NCBI GenBank assembly: GCA_963772595.1
Contig: CAVYXZ010000008.1
Span: 62,001 to 126,000 of the forward strand
Direction: 5' to 3'
DNA: 64,000 nucleotides
Source of the DNA: CAVYXZ01 sp963772595
Lineage (GTDB): Bacteria > Chloroflexota > Anaerolineae > Aggregatilineales > Phototrophicaceae
Part shown: in pieces, positions 27,295 through 35,721 of the stretch
How positions within the stretch are numbered: the stretch's first letter is position 1
How the letters are laid out: each line of letters begins with the position of its first letter
Program-made: the position numbers and the translations under genes
The notes under the pieces: generated by a model
Told to the model about the DNA's origin: nothing
The model's input: the letters and a program-made list of their open reading frames with translations, nothing else
Databases searched by the model: none

Positions 27295-28029
27295 TCAGGG
27301 CGTGGCCGTCACTTCGGGCGTGGCCTCAGCCGTCGATTCGGCGTCAAGCGTCCCGATGACTGCTGTGACCGTCATGTTGGCGGACATGGTCGCCGTCGCC
27401 TGCTCGACCTCGCTCAACGGGTTGAGCGTCGCGGTTGCGGTTGCGGTCGCCGTTGGCAGCGGTGTGTAAGGTGGCACAGCAACCAGATTGGTGATCGCCG
27501 TGACACTGCTGCTGACGACCAGGTAGACCGTATCGGTCTTGTCGCCCGGCTGCACGTAGTAGCGGCTGCTGCCCGGATTTTGCCCGCCGACGTTTAGCGT
27601 GTAGCTGTTGTCATCGGTGGTCGTGACTTCGACGGTAAAGGCCGGTGCATCCAGGCCAAAATCGGCCAGATTCTCGCCATCACCGGCAAAACCGGTCACG
27701 GCTTGCAGGGTGGCAACGTTGTTCGCCGCTGTGGCCGCCTTATCTTGATCGACGGTGCGGCTGTCATCCGCCGCCGTGCCGCTGACGGTCCAGGCAGCGC
27801 TGGCATCGTCCCGCGCGAGTTCGACGACAGAGTCGTCGCTGGTATTGGTCACTTTCAGGCTGAGGATATTGTCGGCGCTCAGGTCGGCAAATAAAGGTCC
27901 CCCGGCCTCAAAGGTAGGTGTAGCCGTCGTCGCAGTCACAAGCAGATTATTGTTGTTCACGACGATGACAGCAATGATAACCAGCAGGCTGATGACCAGC
28001 AGGATCAGGGTTCCTCGATTCAAGCGCAT
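27295..28029 (-). CDS. DUF4340 membrane-anchored protein of a Gld-type ABC locus
   Basis: The 244-residue product has one N-terminal membrane helix (TLILLVISLLVIIAVIVV) and a DUF4340-type extracytoplasmic beta domain, with ADNILSLKVTN, DFGLDAPAFTVEV and YVQPGDKTDTVYLV. It ends in a low-complexity Thr/Ala/Pro tail (TPLPTATATATATLNP). DUF4340 proteins commonly follow GldG-like auxiliary proteins of ABC-2 exporters, as here. The start is 7 bases after the GldG-like stop, with GGAGG-type Shine-Dalgarno sequence in the overlapped end. Function within the exporter is unknown. Confidence 0.8.
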   Translation of the reverse strand: MRLNRGTLILLVISLLVIIAVIVVNNNNLLVTATTATPTFEAGGPLFADLSADNILSLKVTNTSDDSVVELARDDASAAWTVSGTAADDSRTVDQDKAATAANNVATLQAVTGFAGDGENLADFGLDAPAFTVEVTTTDDNSYTLNVGGQNPGSSRYYVQPGDKTDTVYLVVSSSVTAITNLVAVPPYTPLPTATATATATLNPLSEVEQATATMSANMTVTAVIGTLDAESTAEATPEVTATP

Positions 28030-28035
28030 GAAAAA

Positions 28036-29712
28036 CTAACCTCCTTGTTGCGCGTTTTCGCGGCTATTCCACCACACCAGCAGGCCCAGACCCAGGATGC
28101 CGAAGGGCAGCAAGATGAACGAGATTAAGTTGATTGTCCCCATCGTACTCTCGTCAGCGACGATGGGCGTGTCCTGAAGGCTCTGCGCGCTCTGGACACT
28201 GGTACGGCTCAGAAACTCGCCGAGTTGGAAGCCTGTAGCCCAGGTCATGCTGTTGATGGTCGTCAGGAGATTGTCATAGGCCTGGGAATAGCCGTTGGAG
28301 GCCATCGACACGCTGCCTACCAGGACGACTTTGGCTCCGGTCGCCGAATTTTCAGCGGCGGCGATGAGCGGGAAGGGGCCTACCGGGTCGGTGTCGGTCT
28401 GGATGGCCGGGTTTTCTTGCCCGTTATCCGTGCCGGTGAAGGCGAAGAGGTCGGCAAAGTTGGATTTCGAATAGGAGGACGGACTCGACTTCACCACTGC
28501 GGTGACATCCACGTTTTCCGGCGGTGTATCCGAGACCGAGAGACTGTGCGTGAAGTTCATCAAAATGCTGGGCCGCGCGTCGAGATTCTCGGTGATGGGA
28601 TGCGTGGCGAAATCCGTCGCAATGGGCGAATAGGCCGATTGGTAGGCCTGCTGGAAATCCAGCACCACGTCGTCGTTGAAGCGCAGGCCGAAATTCGACC
28701 AGAGATAATCGTTGAGGGCCGGGTCAGCGGCCAGATCCACCTGATCCGCTTCGCTGCGGTTGCCGCCAAAGATGATGACGTGGCCGCCGTTATCCAGGTA
28801 ATTGGTCAGGGCGTTGCGTTCCTCTTCCAGCAGCGGGGTATCGCCGCCAGGGATCACCATCACCTCGCCATCAAGATTAGGATCGTTGAGCGTGATCGGG
28901 CTGTCCGGGGCGGTGAGATCGACCATGGAGACTTCTTGCGTGTCCCAGTTGAGCCGGTCTTTCAGGATACCGCCGACGATTGACAGGCTGTCCGGTTGGC
29001 CGCTGCTGCCCTGAAGCGACAGGCCGCCGTTGACGGTCATGAAGTAGGCGTTAACGTTGCCAGAGATCGAGGCCTGGATGATGGCGTTCGTCAGGTTGTC
29101 CTGGGCGGTGGCGCTGGCCGACGAATTTGGCGAACTGAAATCGACCAGGTTGCCGCCTTCGGTGTCGATGTCGCCGCTGTCGGTCAGGTTGCCGACGTAG
29201 ATCTGCCCCTGCCGCTGGTAGCCGACAGCGTTGGCGAGCGCCGGGTTGCGGTCAGGATCGACAAACTGGTAGCTGATCTTGCCCGCACTGGCCTGGACAT
29301 AATCGTCAAACAGCAGGCCGTCGCGGTCCTGTTGGCCCGCCATTGCTGGGCCGTAGAAGGCGATCAGGCGCACCGGGGGGACTGTCGGGTCCGATCCCAG
29401 GGCGGTGATGGCCTCGCGGGCGGAATCTGTCAGCGAGAAATCGTCGCGCTGAGTCAGGTCCCAGCGCAGGTTGGCGCCGCGCACCAGAACGTAGATCGCC
29501 ATCAGGGCCAGGATCACCACAGCGCTAACAATGATGCTCGTGCCGCCGAAGCGCAGGGTGCGCCCGGTCAGCAGCGCCCTGGCCTGATCGGGAGCCATCA
29601 AGGCCCAGGCCAGCAGCGACAGGACCATAATCCCCAGCCCACCCCAGCCGACGACGGTAAAGGTCGGCTGCAAGAGCGCGGCAATGGTGACGATCAGGCC
29701 GATGAGGGCCAC
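28036..29712 (-). CDS. GldG-like ABC transporter auxiliary protein
   Basis: About 560 residues. Two N-terminal membrane helices and one C-terminal helix (LISFILLPFGILGLGLLVWW) flank a large ABC-auxiliary domain with VRLIAFYGP, DPDRNPALANAVGYQ, DGEVMVIPGGDTPLLEEERNAL and GGHVIIFGG. GldG-type proteins work with GldA and GldF. The first start in this frame is GTG 29712. Coding sense (PPYYLLIV) extends a little upstream without a start, so the true start may be an ATG near 29758 joined by a one-base error. It lies between the permease and DUF4340 genes with almost no gap. Confidence 0.8.
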   Translation of the reverse strand: MALIGLIVTIAALLQPTFTVVGWGGLGIMVLSLLAWALMAPDQARALLTGRTLRFGGTSIIVSAVVILALMAIYVLVRGANLRWDLTQRDDFSLTDSAREAITALGSDPTVPPVRLIAFYGPAMAGQQDRDGLLFDDYVQASAGKISYQFVDPDRNPALANAVGYQRQGQIYVGNLTDSGDIDTEGGNLVDFSSPNSSASATAQDNLTNAIIQASISGNVNAYFMTVNGGLSLQGSSGQPDSLSIVGGILKDRLNWDTQEVSMVDLTAPDSPITLNDPNLDGEVMVIPGGDTPLLEEERNALTNYLDNGGHVIIFGGNRSEADQVDLAADPALNDYLWSNFGLRFNDDVVLDFQQAYQSAYSPIATDFATHPITENLDARPSILMNFTHSLSVSDTPPENVDVTAVVKSSPSSYSKSNFADLFAFTGTDNGQENPAIQTDTDPVGPFPLIAAAENSATGAKVVLVGSVSMASNGYSQAYDNLLTTINSMTWATGFQLGEFLSRTSVQSAQSLQDTPIVADESTMGTINLISFILLPFGILGLGLLVWWNSRENAQQGG

Positions 29713-29766
29713 GATCAGCAGGTAGTAGGGTGGAATAATCGGTTGTTCTTGTTTCGGGTGTCATCC

Positions 29767-30508
29767 TCATGCCCTCCAGCGACGGGTTTCGACAAGCCGG
29801 GTGGTGATAAAGATTGCCCCGACGATCATACACAGGAAATAGACGACGTCTTCGGCCCGAATCACGCCGCGCAGCATGGTTGCGTTGTAGTGTGCTTGCA
29901 GGCCGATCTCGCGGATAAAGCTGGCTGCTGGTGAACTGCCCTGCTGGCCCGCGAACAAGACTGCGGCCACCTCGGTCAGGTAGAGGACAAGGATCGTCGC
30001 CGCGCTCAGGAAGGCCGCGACGATCTGATCTTCGGTCACGGCGGACCAGATCATGCTGATCGCCAGCACGGCCCCGCCATAAAGCCAGGCCCCGAAGTAA
30101 GCGCCAATAGCGACGCCTTGATCGGGCACGCCGACGATGGCGAACAGCAGCGTAATACACCAGCGAGAGCAGCAGCAGGACTGTGTAATAGGCCCAGGCG
30201 GCCAGGAACTTGCCGATGATGAAGTTGCGCTCGTGCATCGGCAGCGTCATCAGGACTTCCAGCGTCCCTTCGCGGCTTTCCTCGGCCAGCAGACGCATGG
30301 TCAGCAGCGGCGCGATCAGGAACATGAGGAAGGTCAGCATATTCGGGGCATAACCGGCCTCAGCAGGGTACTGGCCGTTGGCCTGTGAGATGTAGCTGCT
30401 GAACAGCACGCTGAGGAACATGAACAGCGCGAAGGCGATGGCATAGGCGACCGGCGAACGAAAATAAAGCGCCAGTTCGCGCTTGAAAACAGCCAGTGTA
30501 CTACGCAT
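29767..30508 (-). CDS. ABC-2 type permease, GldF-like (one frameshift)
   Basis: The N-terminal frame (30508 to about 30155) gives FKRELALYFRSPVAYAIAF and LLAEESREGTLEVLMTLPMHE, hallmarks of the ABC-2/GldF permeases. The second frame to 29767 gives the remaining helices (AIGAYFGAWLYGGAVLAISM and VVYFLCMIVGAIFITTRLVE), about 245 residues in all with six helices. The start overlaps the ATPase gene end by 8 bases. It forms the membrane channel of the exporter with the neighbouring ATPase. The break is near LVYY, where sense resumes immediately. Confidence 0.82.
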
Positions 30509-31505
30509 CCTCAGCCTCGCTTTCTGTCACAGGGGCTTCGACAACCTCGGCTTCTGCCGGGGCCTCGTCGCTTTCCTCAGCCGGCGCATTGTGCCGGAAA
30601 CCCGCGACCTCCAGGAATATATCTTCGAGCGTGACCGCCACTGAGCGCAGTTCGATCAAGTCCCATTGATGGGCCGTCACCGCCCGCGCGATTTCCGGGC
30701 GTGGATCGACGGCTGCGCTGGCTGGGGTCACGGTGATTGTTTCGCCTTCCAGATTAACGTGAGCCACACCGGGCAGGGCCTCGATTACCGGCAGGACCTC
30801 CTGCGACGGCGCGTCCACCCGCAGCACAACCGGGCGACCGCTTTCGAGTTCGCTGCGCAGCGTGCTGGGTGCCCCCTGGGCCATAATCTCGCCCCGGTTG
30901 ATAATCACCACGTTGTCACAGACTTCTTCAGCTTCAGAGAGGATATGCGTGCTGAACAGCACGGTATGGTCCTGGCCGAGTTCGCTCACTAAGGAGCGCA
31001 GCTCAAGCACCTGGAAGGGGTCCAGGCCGATAGTCGGTTCATCCAGAATCAAGACTTCCGGGTTATGCACCAGCGCCTGCGCCAGGCCCACGCGCTGCCG
31101 CATCCCTTTGGACAGCGTGCGAATGCGGCTGTTGCTGCGTTCTTCCAGGCCGACTCGCTCGATGACTTCATCAACTCTAGTTGATCTATTGGGGACACCA
31201 CGAATTTCACTGATAAACATGAGATAACCATAGATGGTCAGGTCCCGGTAGAGCGGGACGCTTTCGGGCAGATAGCCCACACGCTGCCGCACCGCCATGC
31301 TGTTTTCGAAGACATCAAAGCCCGCGACGATGGCCGTGCCGGAGGTTGGCGGCATGAAGCCGGTCAACATGCGCATCGTCGTCGTCTTGCCTGCCCCGTT
31401 CGGTCCCAGGAAGCCTGTGACCTGTCCCGGTTCGGCGTGAAACGACACCGCGTTGACAGCCGTAACCGCGCCGTAACGCTTGGTTAACTGGTCAACTTCT
31501 ATCAT
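30501..31505 (-). CDS. ABC transporter ATP-binding protein, GldA-like
   Basis: The 334-residue protein has Walker A GPNGAGKTT, signature LSKGMRQRV, Walker B VLILDEP and the switch His in FSTHILSE. YLPESVPLYRDLTIYGYL is characteristic of the ABC-2/GldA clade. A C-terminal regulatory domain ends in a Glu/Ala-rich acidic tail. ATG 31505 is chosen because GAGGAG stands 6-11 bases upstream; a start 24 bases further up is possible. It leads a four-gene unit: ATPase, permease, GldG-like, DUF4340. The exported substrate is unknown; in gliding Bacteroidetes the homologues are motility-associated. Confidence 0.9.
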   Translation of the reverse strand: MIEVDQLTKRYGAVTAVNAVSFHAEPGQVTGFLGPNGAGKTTTMRMLTGFMPPTSGTAIVAGFDVFENSMAVRQRVGYLPESVPLYRDLTIYGYLMFISEIRGVPNRSTRVDEVIERVGLEERSNSRIRTLSKGMRQRVGLAQALVHNPEVLILDEPTIGLDPFQVLELRSLVSELGQDHTVLFSTHILSEAEEVCDNVVIINRGEIMAQGAPSTLRSELESGRPVVLRVDAPSQEVLPVIEALPGVAHVNLEGETITVTPASAAVDPRPEIARAVTAHQWDLIELRSVAVTLEDIFLEVAGFRHNAPAEESDEAPAEAEVVEAPVTESEAEDA

Positions 31506-31710
31506 AAGAAGCTCCTCTCTGTGCTGCACAGTTAGGAATTTGCGGGAGACTACTGCATTTGCATAAGAATCAGATGTACAATGCCTGAGTCTCAGCTTAA
31601 TCCAGCCGGGTATTATAGACCCGTTTCGAAAACTTGTCGGGGGTGAGTATTGGCGGCAGGCACTCTGTCAACATGGTGGATCACAGTGAATCGCTGTGTG
31701 AAACGATCAC
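31506..31710. other. Intergenic leader region
   Basis: This gap holds the upstream region of the leftward ABC operon and, further right, the flank of a palindromic repeat and a transposase fragment. No convincing promoter or gene was seen. It is AT-richer near 31540-31600 (tgcatttgcataagaatcag), which is where a minus-strand promoter would be expected. Confidence 0.4.
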
Positions 31711-31753
31711 CCCTCCCTAAATCCCTCCCCGAATTCGAGGAGGGACTTCAAAA
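31711..31753. repeat. REP-like palindrome, inverted orientation
   Basis: ccctccctaaatccctcccc, then gaattc, gaggagggacttcaaaa: a unit of the gaagtcccctctcc family in reverse orientation relative to the other five copies. With the forward copy at 32318-32364 it brackets the transposase fragment, and aagactggcagc immediately follows it (31752-31763). Confidence 0.7.
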
Positions 31754-31813
31754 GACTGGCAGCAACTTCGCCTTCAGCTAGATATAAGGGCTAGGTATGA
31801 TCGGACAGGGATC

Positions 31814-32317
31814 ATGCTGGTCGGGTTAGCCTGGGAAGGGCGCTGTATTCCCCTGGCCTGGCGGACTTACCGGGCCAACTCCGCCGCAGCGTATCCCGCT
31901 GAGGGGCAGGTGAAGATGATTGAGCACTTGCTCAAACAGGTCAAAGCGGGACTCCCCGAGGGCGTTGAGGTGCTGCTGCTGGCGGATCGCGGGATTGGCA
32001 CCTTGCCCGACCTATGTCGCGCCGTCGCGGCTTTAGGCTGGCACTATCTGTTTCGGGTGACCTGTCAAACCAAGGTGCTCACTGATTGGGGAGCCTTGAC
32101 GATTGCGCAACAAGTCCAACCCGGCGAAATCTGGGCCGCTCAGGGCAGGGTGTTCAAACAACGCGGGCAAATCCCGGCTCAGGCGCGCGCCTTATGGTCG
32201 CCGGGCTATGATGAACCCTGGGCCTTGGTGACCAATGATGACCGCCTCACCGGCCATGAATACGCCCGCCGCAATTGGCAGGAGCAAAGCTTCCGGGATT
32301 TGAAGACTGGCAGCGAG
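31814..32317 (+). pseudogene. IS4-type DDE transposase fragment
   Basis: About 168 codons retain the second catalytic Asp region (VEVLLLADRGIG) and the Y-x2-R-x3-E-x6-K signature (YARRNWQEQSFRDLK) of IS4-family transposases. The N-terminal part with the first Asp is missing, and coding sense ends right after DLKTGS where a palindromic repeat takes over; the frame then runs to a stop at 32368 through the repeat. No terminal inverted repeats of an intact IS were found. The motif aagactggcagc occurs at both ends (31752-31763 and 32303-32314). This is an inactive remnant. Confidence 0.75.
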
Positions 32318-32364
32318 TTCTCCCTTCCCCTGAATTCGGGGGAAGGGCCGGGGATGGGGGTAGG
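32318..32364. repeat. REP-like palindrome replacing transposase 3' end
   Basis: ttctcccttcccctgaattc followed by gggggaagggccgggg and atgggggtagg: a divergent forward unit of the dispersed family. It is fused directly to the conserved DLKTG codons of the transposase fragment and forms an inverted pair with 31711-31753. Confidence 0.65.
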
Positions 32365-32369
32365 ATAGC

Positions 32370-33871
32370 TTGCAGCAACGGCAGCGAATTGCGTTCTATA
32401 CCCTGACTATCCTAACGATTCTGCTCTATCTGGCGCTGCGTCTGCACCAGCTGATGGCCCTGCCCCTGTTCATCGACGAGACGCTGCACGCCGAGCGGGC
32501 CATTTCGGTCTGGCAGGGCAGCGCGCTCTACTTTGGCAGCAACGGCAAGCTGCTCAGTTCCTGGTGGGTGGCGCTGTTCTATCCTTTCCCGCCCTGGCCC
32601 TGGCTGCTGCGCGGGGCCGTCCTGCTGCTGACCCCGCTGAGTGTGGCGGCGGCGCTGACCCTGGCGAAGCGCATTTTCGGCCTGCGGGCGGCGCTGTATA
32701 CCGCGCTGCTGCTGGTCGTCGCGCCCATGCTCTTCTTCTTCGACCGCATGTCCCTGGCCGATACCACCCTGACCCCGCTGTTGACCGTCTTCGTCCTCAG
32801 TCTGGTGCATCTGCTGATGGCGCGGCGCGTGATCCGCTGGCGAGCGGTCGTCTGCGGGCTGGCGCTGGCTGCGGCGGTGATGGCGAAGGCGACGGCCCTG
32901 GCGATTCTGCCGCTGCCGCTGATCGCGCTCTGGCTGCTGCCGCGCGGCTGGTCCCTGCTCGAACGGCTCAAAGCGCTGCTATGGATGGCAGGCGCGGCGC
33001 TGCTGCCCTGGATTCCGCTGCTGATCGCGCTGCGCATCCGCCATGTCGATTTCCTGGGTGTGCCGACCAGCCAACACAGCGCCAGCGGAAGCCTGCTGGA
33101 CCTGGAACGCATCGCTCAGAATACGAACTTCTTGCTGGATGGAATGATCCACTGGTTCGGCGCTGCTGCCGCTGCTGATCGCCCTGATCGCCGTGCTGAT
33201 CGCCGTCGTCTATCGTCCGCGCCGGGGCCTGCTGCTGGCGATGGCGGTGGGCGGTCCGGCCCTGGCTTACGTGCTGACCGGCGATATTTCGCTCTCGCTG
33301 CGCTACTGGCTGGCGCTGATTCCGGCGGCGCTGGTGCTGGTGGCGGGCGGATTGTCCCTGCTGAGCGAGCGGCTGCGCGTCCCGGCGCTGATTCCGGCGG
33401 TGGGCTGCTGCTGTGGGCCGGGTTTTTCGCGCTGCCCTTTATCCAGACGGCCTACACCGCGCCGGAGTCGCTGCCGCTGGCCGACAAGGACCGCCTCGAA
33501 TACATCACGTCAGACGCGGCGGGCACGCGCATCCCGGATCTGGCGGCCTATCTCACGGACATGGCCCGGCAGCAGGGCGGATCGCTGCGCGTCACCGGGG
33601 CCATTAGCCAGTGCTACGGCCTCTCGCTCTATCTGCCTGCGCGACAGCGGCGTCGTGCTGGACTGTCCCTCATTTCGGGGCCATCGACGGGCGCGCGGCG
33701 CGGCTGGAAGATCATCTGCTGGCGGAGCCTCCTGACCTGGTGATCTTCGAGAATCCCGGTCCGGTGCTGGCGGCCGACATGACCCGGCTGACGCTCGACC
33801 CGCTGGCCGATTTTCCGCGTCCGAGAGGATTAGTGACGATCACGGTGTATCATATGGCAAAAGGAGGATGA
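32370..33871 (+). CDS. Membrane glycosyltransferase, GT39/PMT-like (three frameshifts)
   Basis: About 500 residues reconstructed across three breaks, near 33165, 33405 and 33640. The first loop has PLFIDETLHAERAISVWQG, the acidic catalytic-loop pattern of PMT-type enzymes, followed by FFFDRMSLADTTL and many helices. The soluble tail contains LADKDRLEYITSDAAGTRIP and ends LVTITVYHMAKGG. The first possible start is TTG 32370, right after the repeat; the transposase and repeat insertion may have displaced the native start. It is likely to act on lipid-linked sugars at the outer membrane face. The next gene follows by 3 bases. Confidence 0.72.
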
Positions 33872-33874
33872 GCG

Positions 33875-34234
33875 ATGAAACGTCAAACACTGTTCGTCCT
33901 GCTGTTGAGCCTGATCTTCGCCCTGCTGATTAACCTGATTGACCAGCGCGCTACGGAGGTCCAGGCGACGCTGATGGTGCTGCTGCCGCTGTGCTTCCTG
34001 CTGGGCCTGCTGCATCCGCGCCGCGCCTGGCTCTGGGCGCTGATTATCGGCCTGAGCCTGCCCTTTACCGCGCTGCTGTCGCTGGCGACCGGCTGGTTCC
34101 CCTTGCAAGAGATTCCCACGCCGCCCTATGCTGCGCTGATCGCGCTGATCCCGGCCTTCATCGGCGTCTATGCTGGGGTGCTGGCGCACATGCTCCTGAA
34201 ATCCGCGACCGGCGTGAGCCAATCCTCCGCCTGA
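33875..34234 (+). CDS. Small four-helix membrane protein
   Basis: The 119-residue protein is mostly hydrophobic, with helices around residues 5-22, 31-46, 50-70 and 84-108 (LFVLLLSLIFALLINLI, LMVLLPLCFLLGLL, LWALIIGLSLPFTALL). A strong AAAGGAGG Shine-Dalgarno sequence stands about 8 bases before the ATG and overlaps the end of the glycosyltransferase gene, so the pair is translationally linked. No family recognised; a role alongside the glycosyltransferase is inferred only from position. Confidence 0.65.
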   Translation: MKRQTLFVLLLSLIFALLINLIDQRATEVQATLMVLLPLCFLLGLLHPRRAWLWALIIGLSLPFTALLSLATGWFPLQEIPTPPYAALIALIPAFIGVYAGVLAHMLLKSATGVSQSSA

Positions 34235-34285
34235 GGTCGCGTATTCAAACGCCCCTGATCGTGATGTTTCTGCCCCAGCACTAAA

Positions 34286-34384
34286 ATGCCGGGCAATAAA
34301 TTAACCGGCAAATATCCATCAGGATTCAAAGACCATAAGTCCCAGCGGGACTTGGGATATTGCCGTCGAATTCATTCGGCGGCA
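34286..34384. repeat. Multi-hairpin dispersed repeat, copy 2
   Basis: The same hairpin order as 3953-4064: TGCCGG...CCGGCA, ATCCatcaGGAT, AAGTCCCagcGGGACTT, TGCCG...CGGCA. The last hairpin, from TGCCGTCGAATTC to CGGCGGCA, is identical in both copies, whereas inner parts differ with pairing kept. It lies between the small membrane protein and the M23 peptidase, both of which end here. Confidence 0.75.
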
Positions 34385-34394
34385 GTGGCAGCCC

Positions 34395-35612
34395 TCAGAA
34401 CCCAATCGTCGCCGTCGGATTCTGCGGCACGTCCAGGTAGCGGATTTCGAAGTGCAGGTGCGGGCCAGAGGAATTGCCGGTGCTGCCAACCGCGCCGATC
34501 ACCTGCCCGGCGTTGACCAACTGGCGGCAGCCGACGTTGATGGCGCTCAGGTGGCCGTAAAGCGTGCTGAAGGGACCGTGCGACAGCACAATGGCGTTGC
34601 CATAGCCCCAACTGTTCCACCCGGCGAAGATCACCACGCCGCCGTTGGCCGCCATGACGGGCGTACCAATGGGTGCCGCCAGATCGATGCCGGTATGCCA
34701 GGAACTGAAGCCGCGTGTGATCGTGTAGCTGCTCATCGGGTTGCGCCAGTAGGTCCCGCTCACGTTGGGGACCTTGCCGCAGCTTCCCGCTTCACCGGGC
34801 GCAAAGTTGACGAAATTCCCGCCGCTGGTGCTTTCGCCACCCTCACGTTCGACCGTTGGGTTCCAGGAGATTTGCTCCGCCTCGCCGCCGGGAATCACGA
34901 TCTGTTCCCCGCTGGGCAGGACGGTATCCGGCGAGACGCCGAACAACTGATTATAAGGGGAATCGATCACCACATAGGGGTCGGTAATGCCGTAGGACGC
35001 GGCGATCTCGGCAATGGTCTTGCTGCCGATCACCGTATGGTAGACACCGTCCACCGGCAGAATGTTGAGCGTCTGGCCGGGACGCAGGCCCAGGATCACG
35101 CGCCGGTCGTTGGACCAGGCAATCGTCTCCGGCTGGAGACCGAAGCGTTCGGCAATGCTGAAGACGGTATCGCCCTTGACGACAGTATACTGGATCACAT
35201 TGCGGCGGGGCCGGTCAGGGATCAGCGTGAAGGGGTCGTAATTATTGCGCACCACCTGGAACGAGCCGCCGGACTCAGCCTGATTGACCGGGCTGTTCAG
35301 CAAGGCGTCGATCTGGTCCGGGCTGAGGGTCGGCAGCAGGTCGGTAGGCACGGTAATGGCGAAAGGTGTCTCGCTGGGCACTTCGGCCACTACCTGCGTG
35401 GGTTCGTCCGTCTGGGTTGGCGCGGGCAGGGCCGTGTCTTCGGGCGTGCTGGCTGGCATCAGCAGCAGGAAGGCTGACGCAATCGTCAGCGCTGCGGCCC
35501 CCAGCAGGCAGATCAGGCCGACAAGCCGCCGCCATGCGGGCAGGGTCTCGCCGCGAATACTCCGTGTCGGGCTGGTATCATCCAGGTGATGGGGTGGTTC
35601 TTCAATCGACAT
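34395..35612 (-). CDS. LysM-M23 cell-wall metallopeptidase
   Basis: The 405-residue protein has an N-terminal membrane anchor (LVGLICLLGAAALTIASAFLLL), a Thr/Pro-rich spacer, LysM-type peptidoglycan-binding segments (YTVVKGDTVFSIAERFGLQ and TIAEIAASYGI), and a C-terminal LytM/M23 domain. Zinc ligands are visible in HTGIDLAAPIGTP (H-x3-D) and HLHFE (HxH). It is likely to cut peptide cross-links in the wall, although in some organisms with a single membrane such proteins act in envelope remodelling or signalling. Intact frame. The gene is transcribed leftward and ends next to the multi-hairpin repeat. Confidence 0.9.
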   Translation of the reverse strand: MSIEEPPHHLDDTSPTRSIRGETLPAWRRLVGLICLLGAAALTIASAFLLLMPASTPEDTALPAPTQTDEPTQVVAEVPSETPFAITVPTDLLPTLSPDQIDALLNSPVNQAESGGSFQVVRNNYDPFTLIPDRPRRNVIQYTVVKGDTVFSIAERFGLQPETIAWSNDRRVILGLRPGQTLNILPVDGVYHTVIGSKTIAEIAASYGITDPYVVIDSPYNQLFGVSPDTVLPSGEQIVIPGGEAEQISWNPTVEREGGESTSGGNFVNFAPGEAGSCGKVPNVSGTYWRNPMSSYTITRGFSSWHTGIDLAAPIGTPVMAANGGVVIFAGWNSWGYGNAIVLSHGPFSTLYGHLSAINVGCRQLVNAGQVIGAVGSTGNSSGPHLHFEIRYLDVPQNPTATIGF

Positions 35613-35721
35613 ACCGCGTCCTCGTTATAGCCCCCCAACCGGGGCATGGTAGCGGACTCTGGCGGAATCGGCAAGAGTGAGAGTATAGTCGCTGTCAGCG
35701 CCGCATGAAGGAACAGGATGA

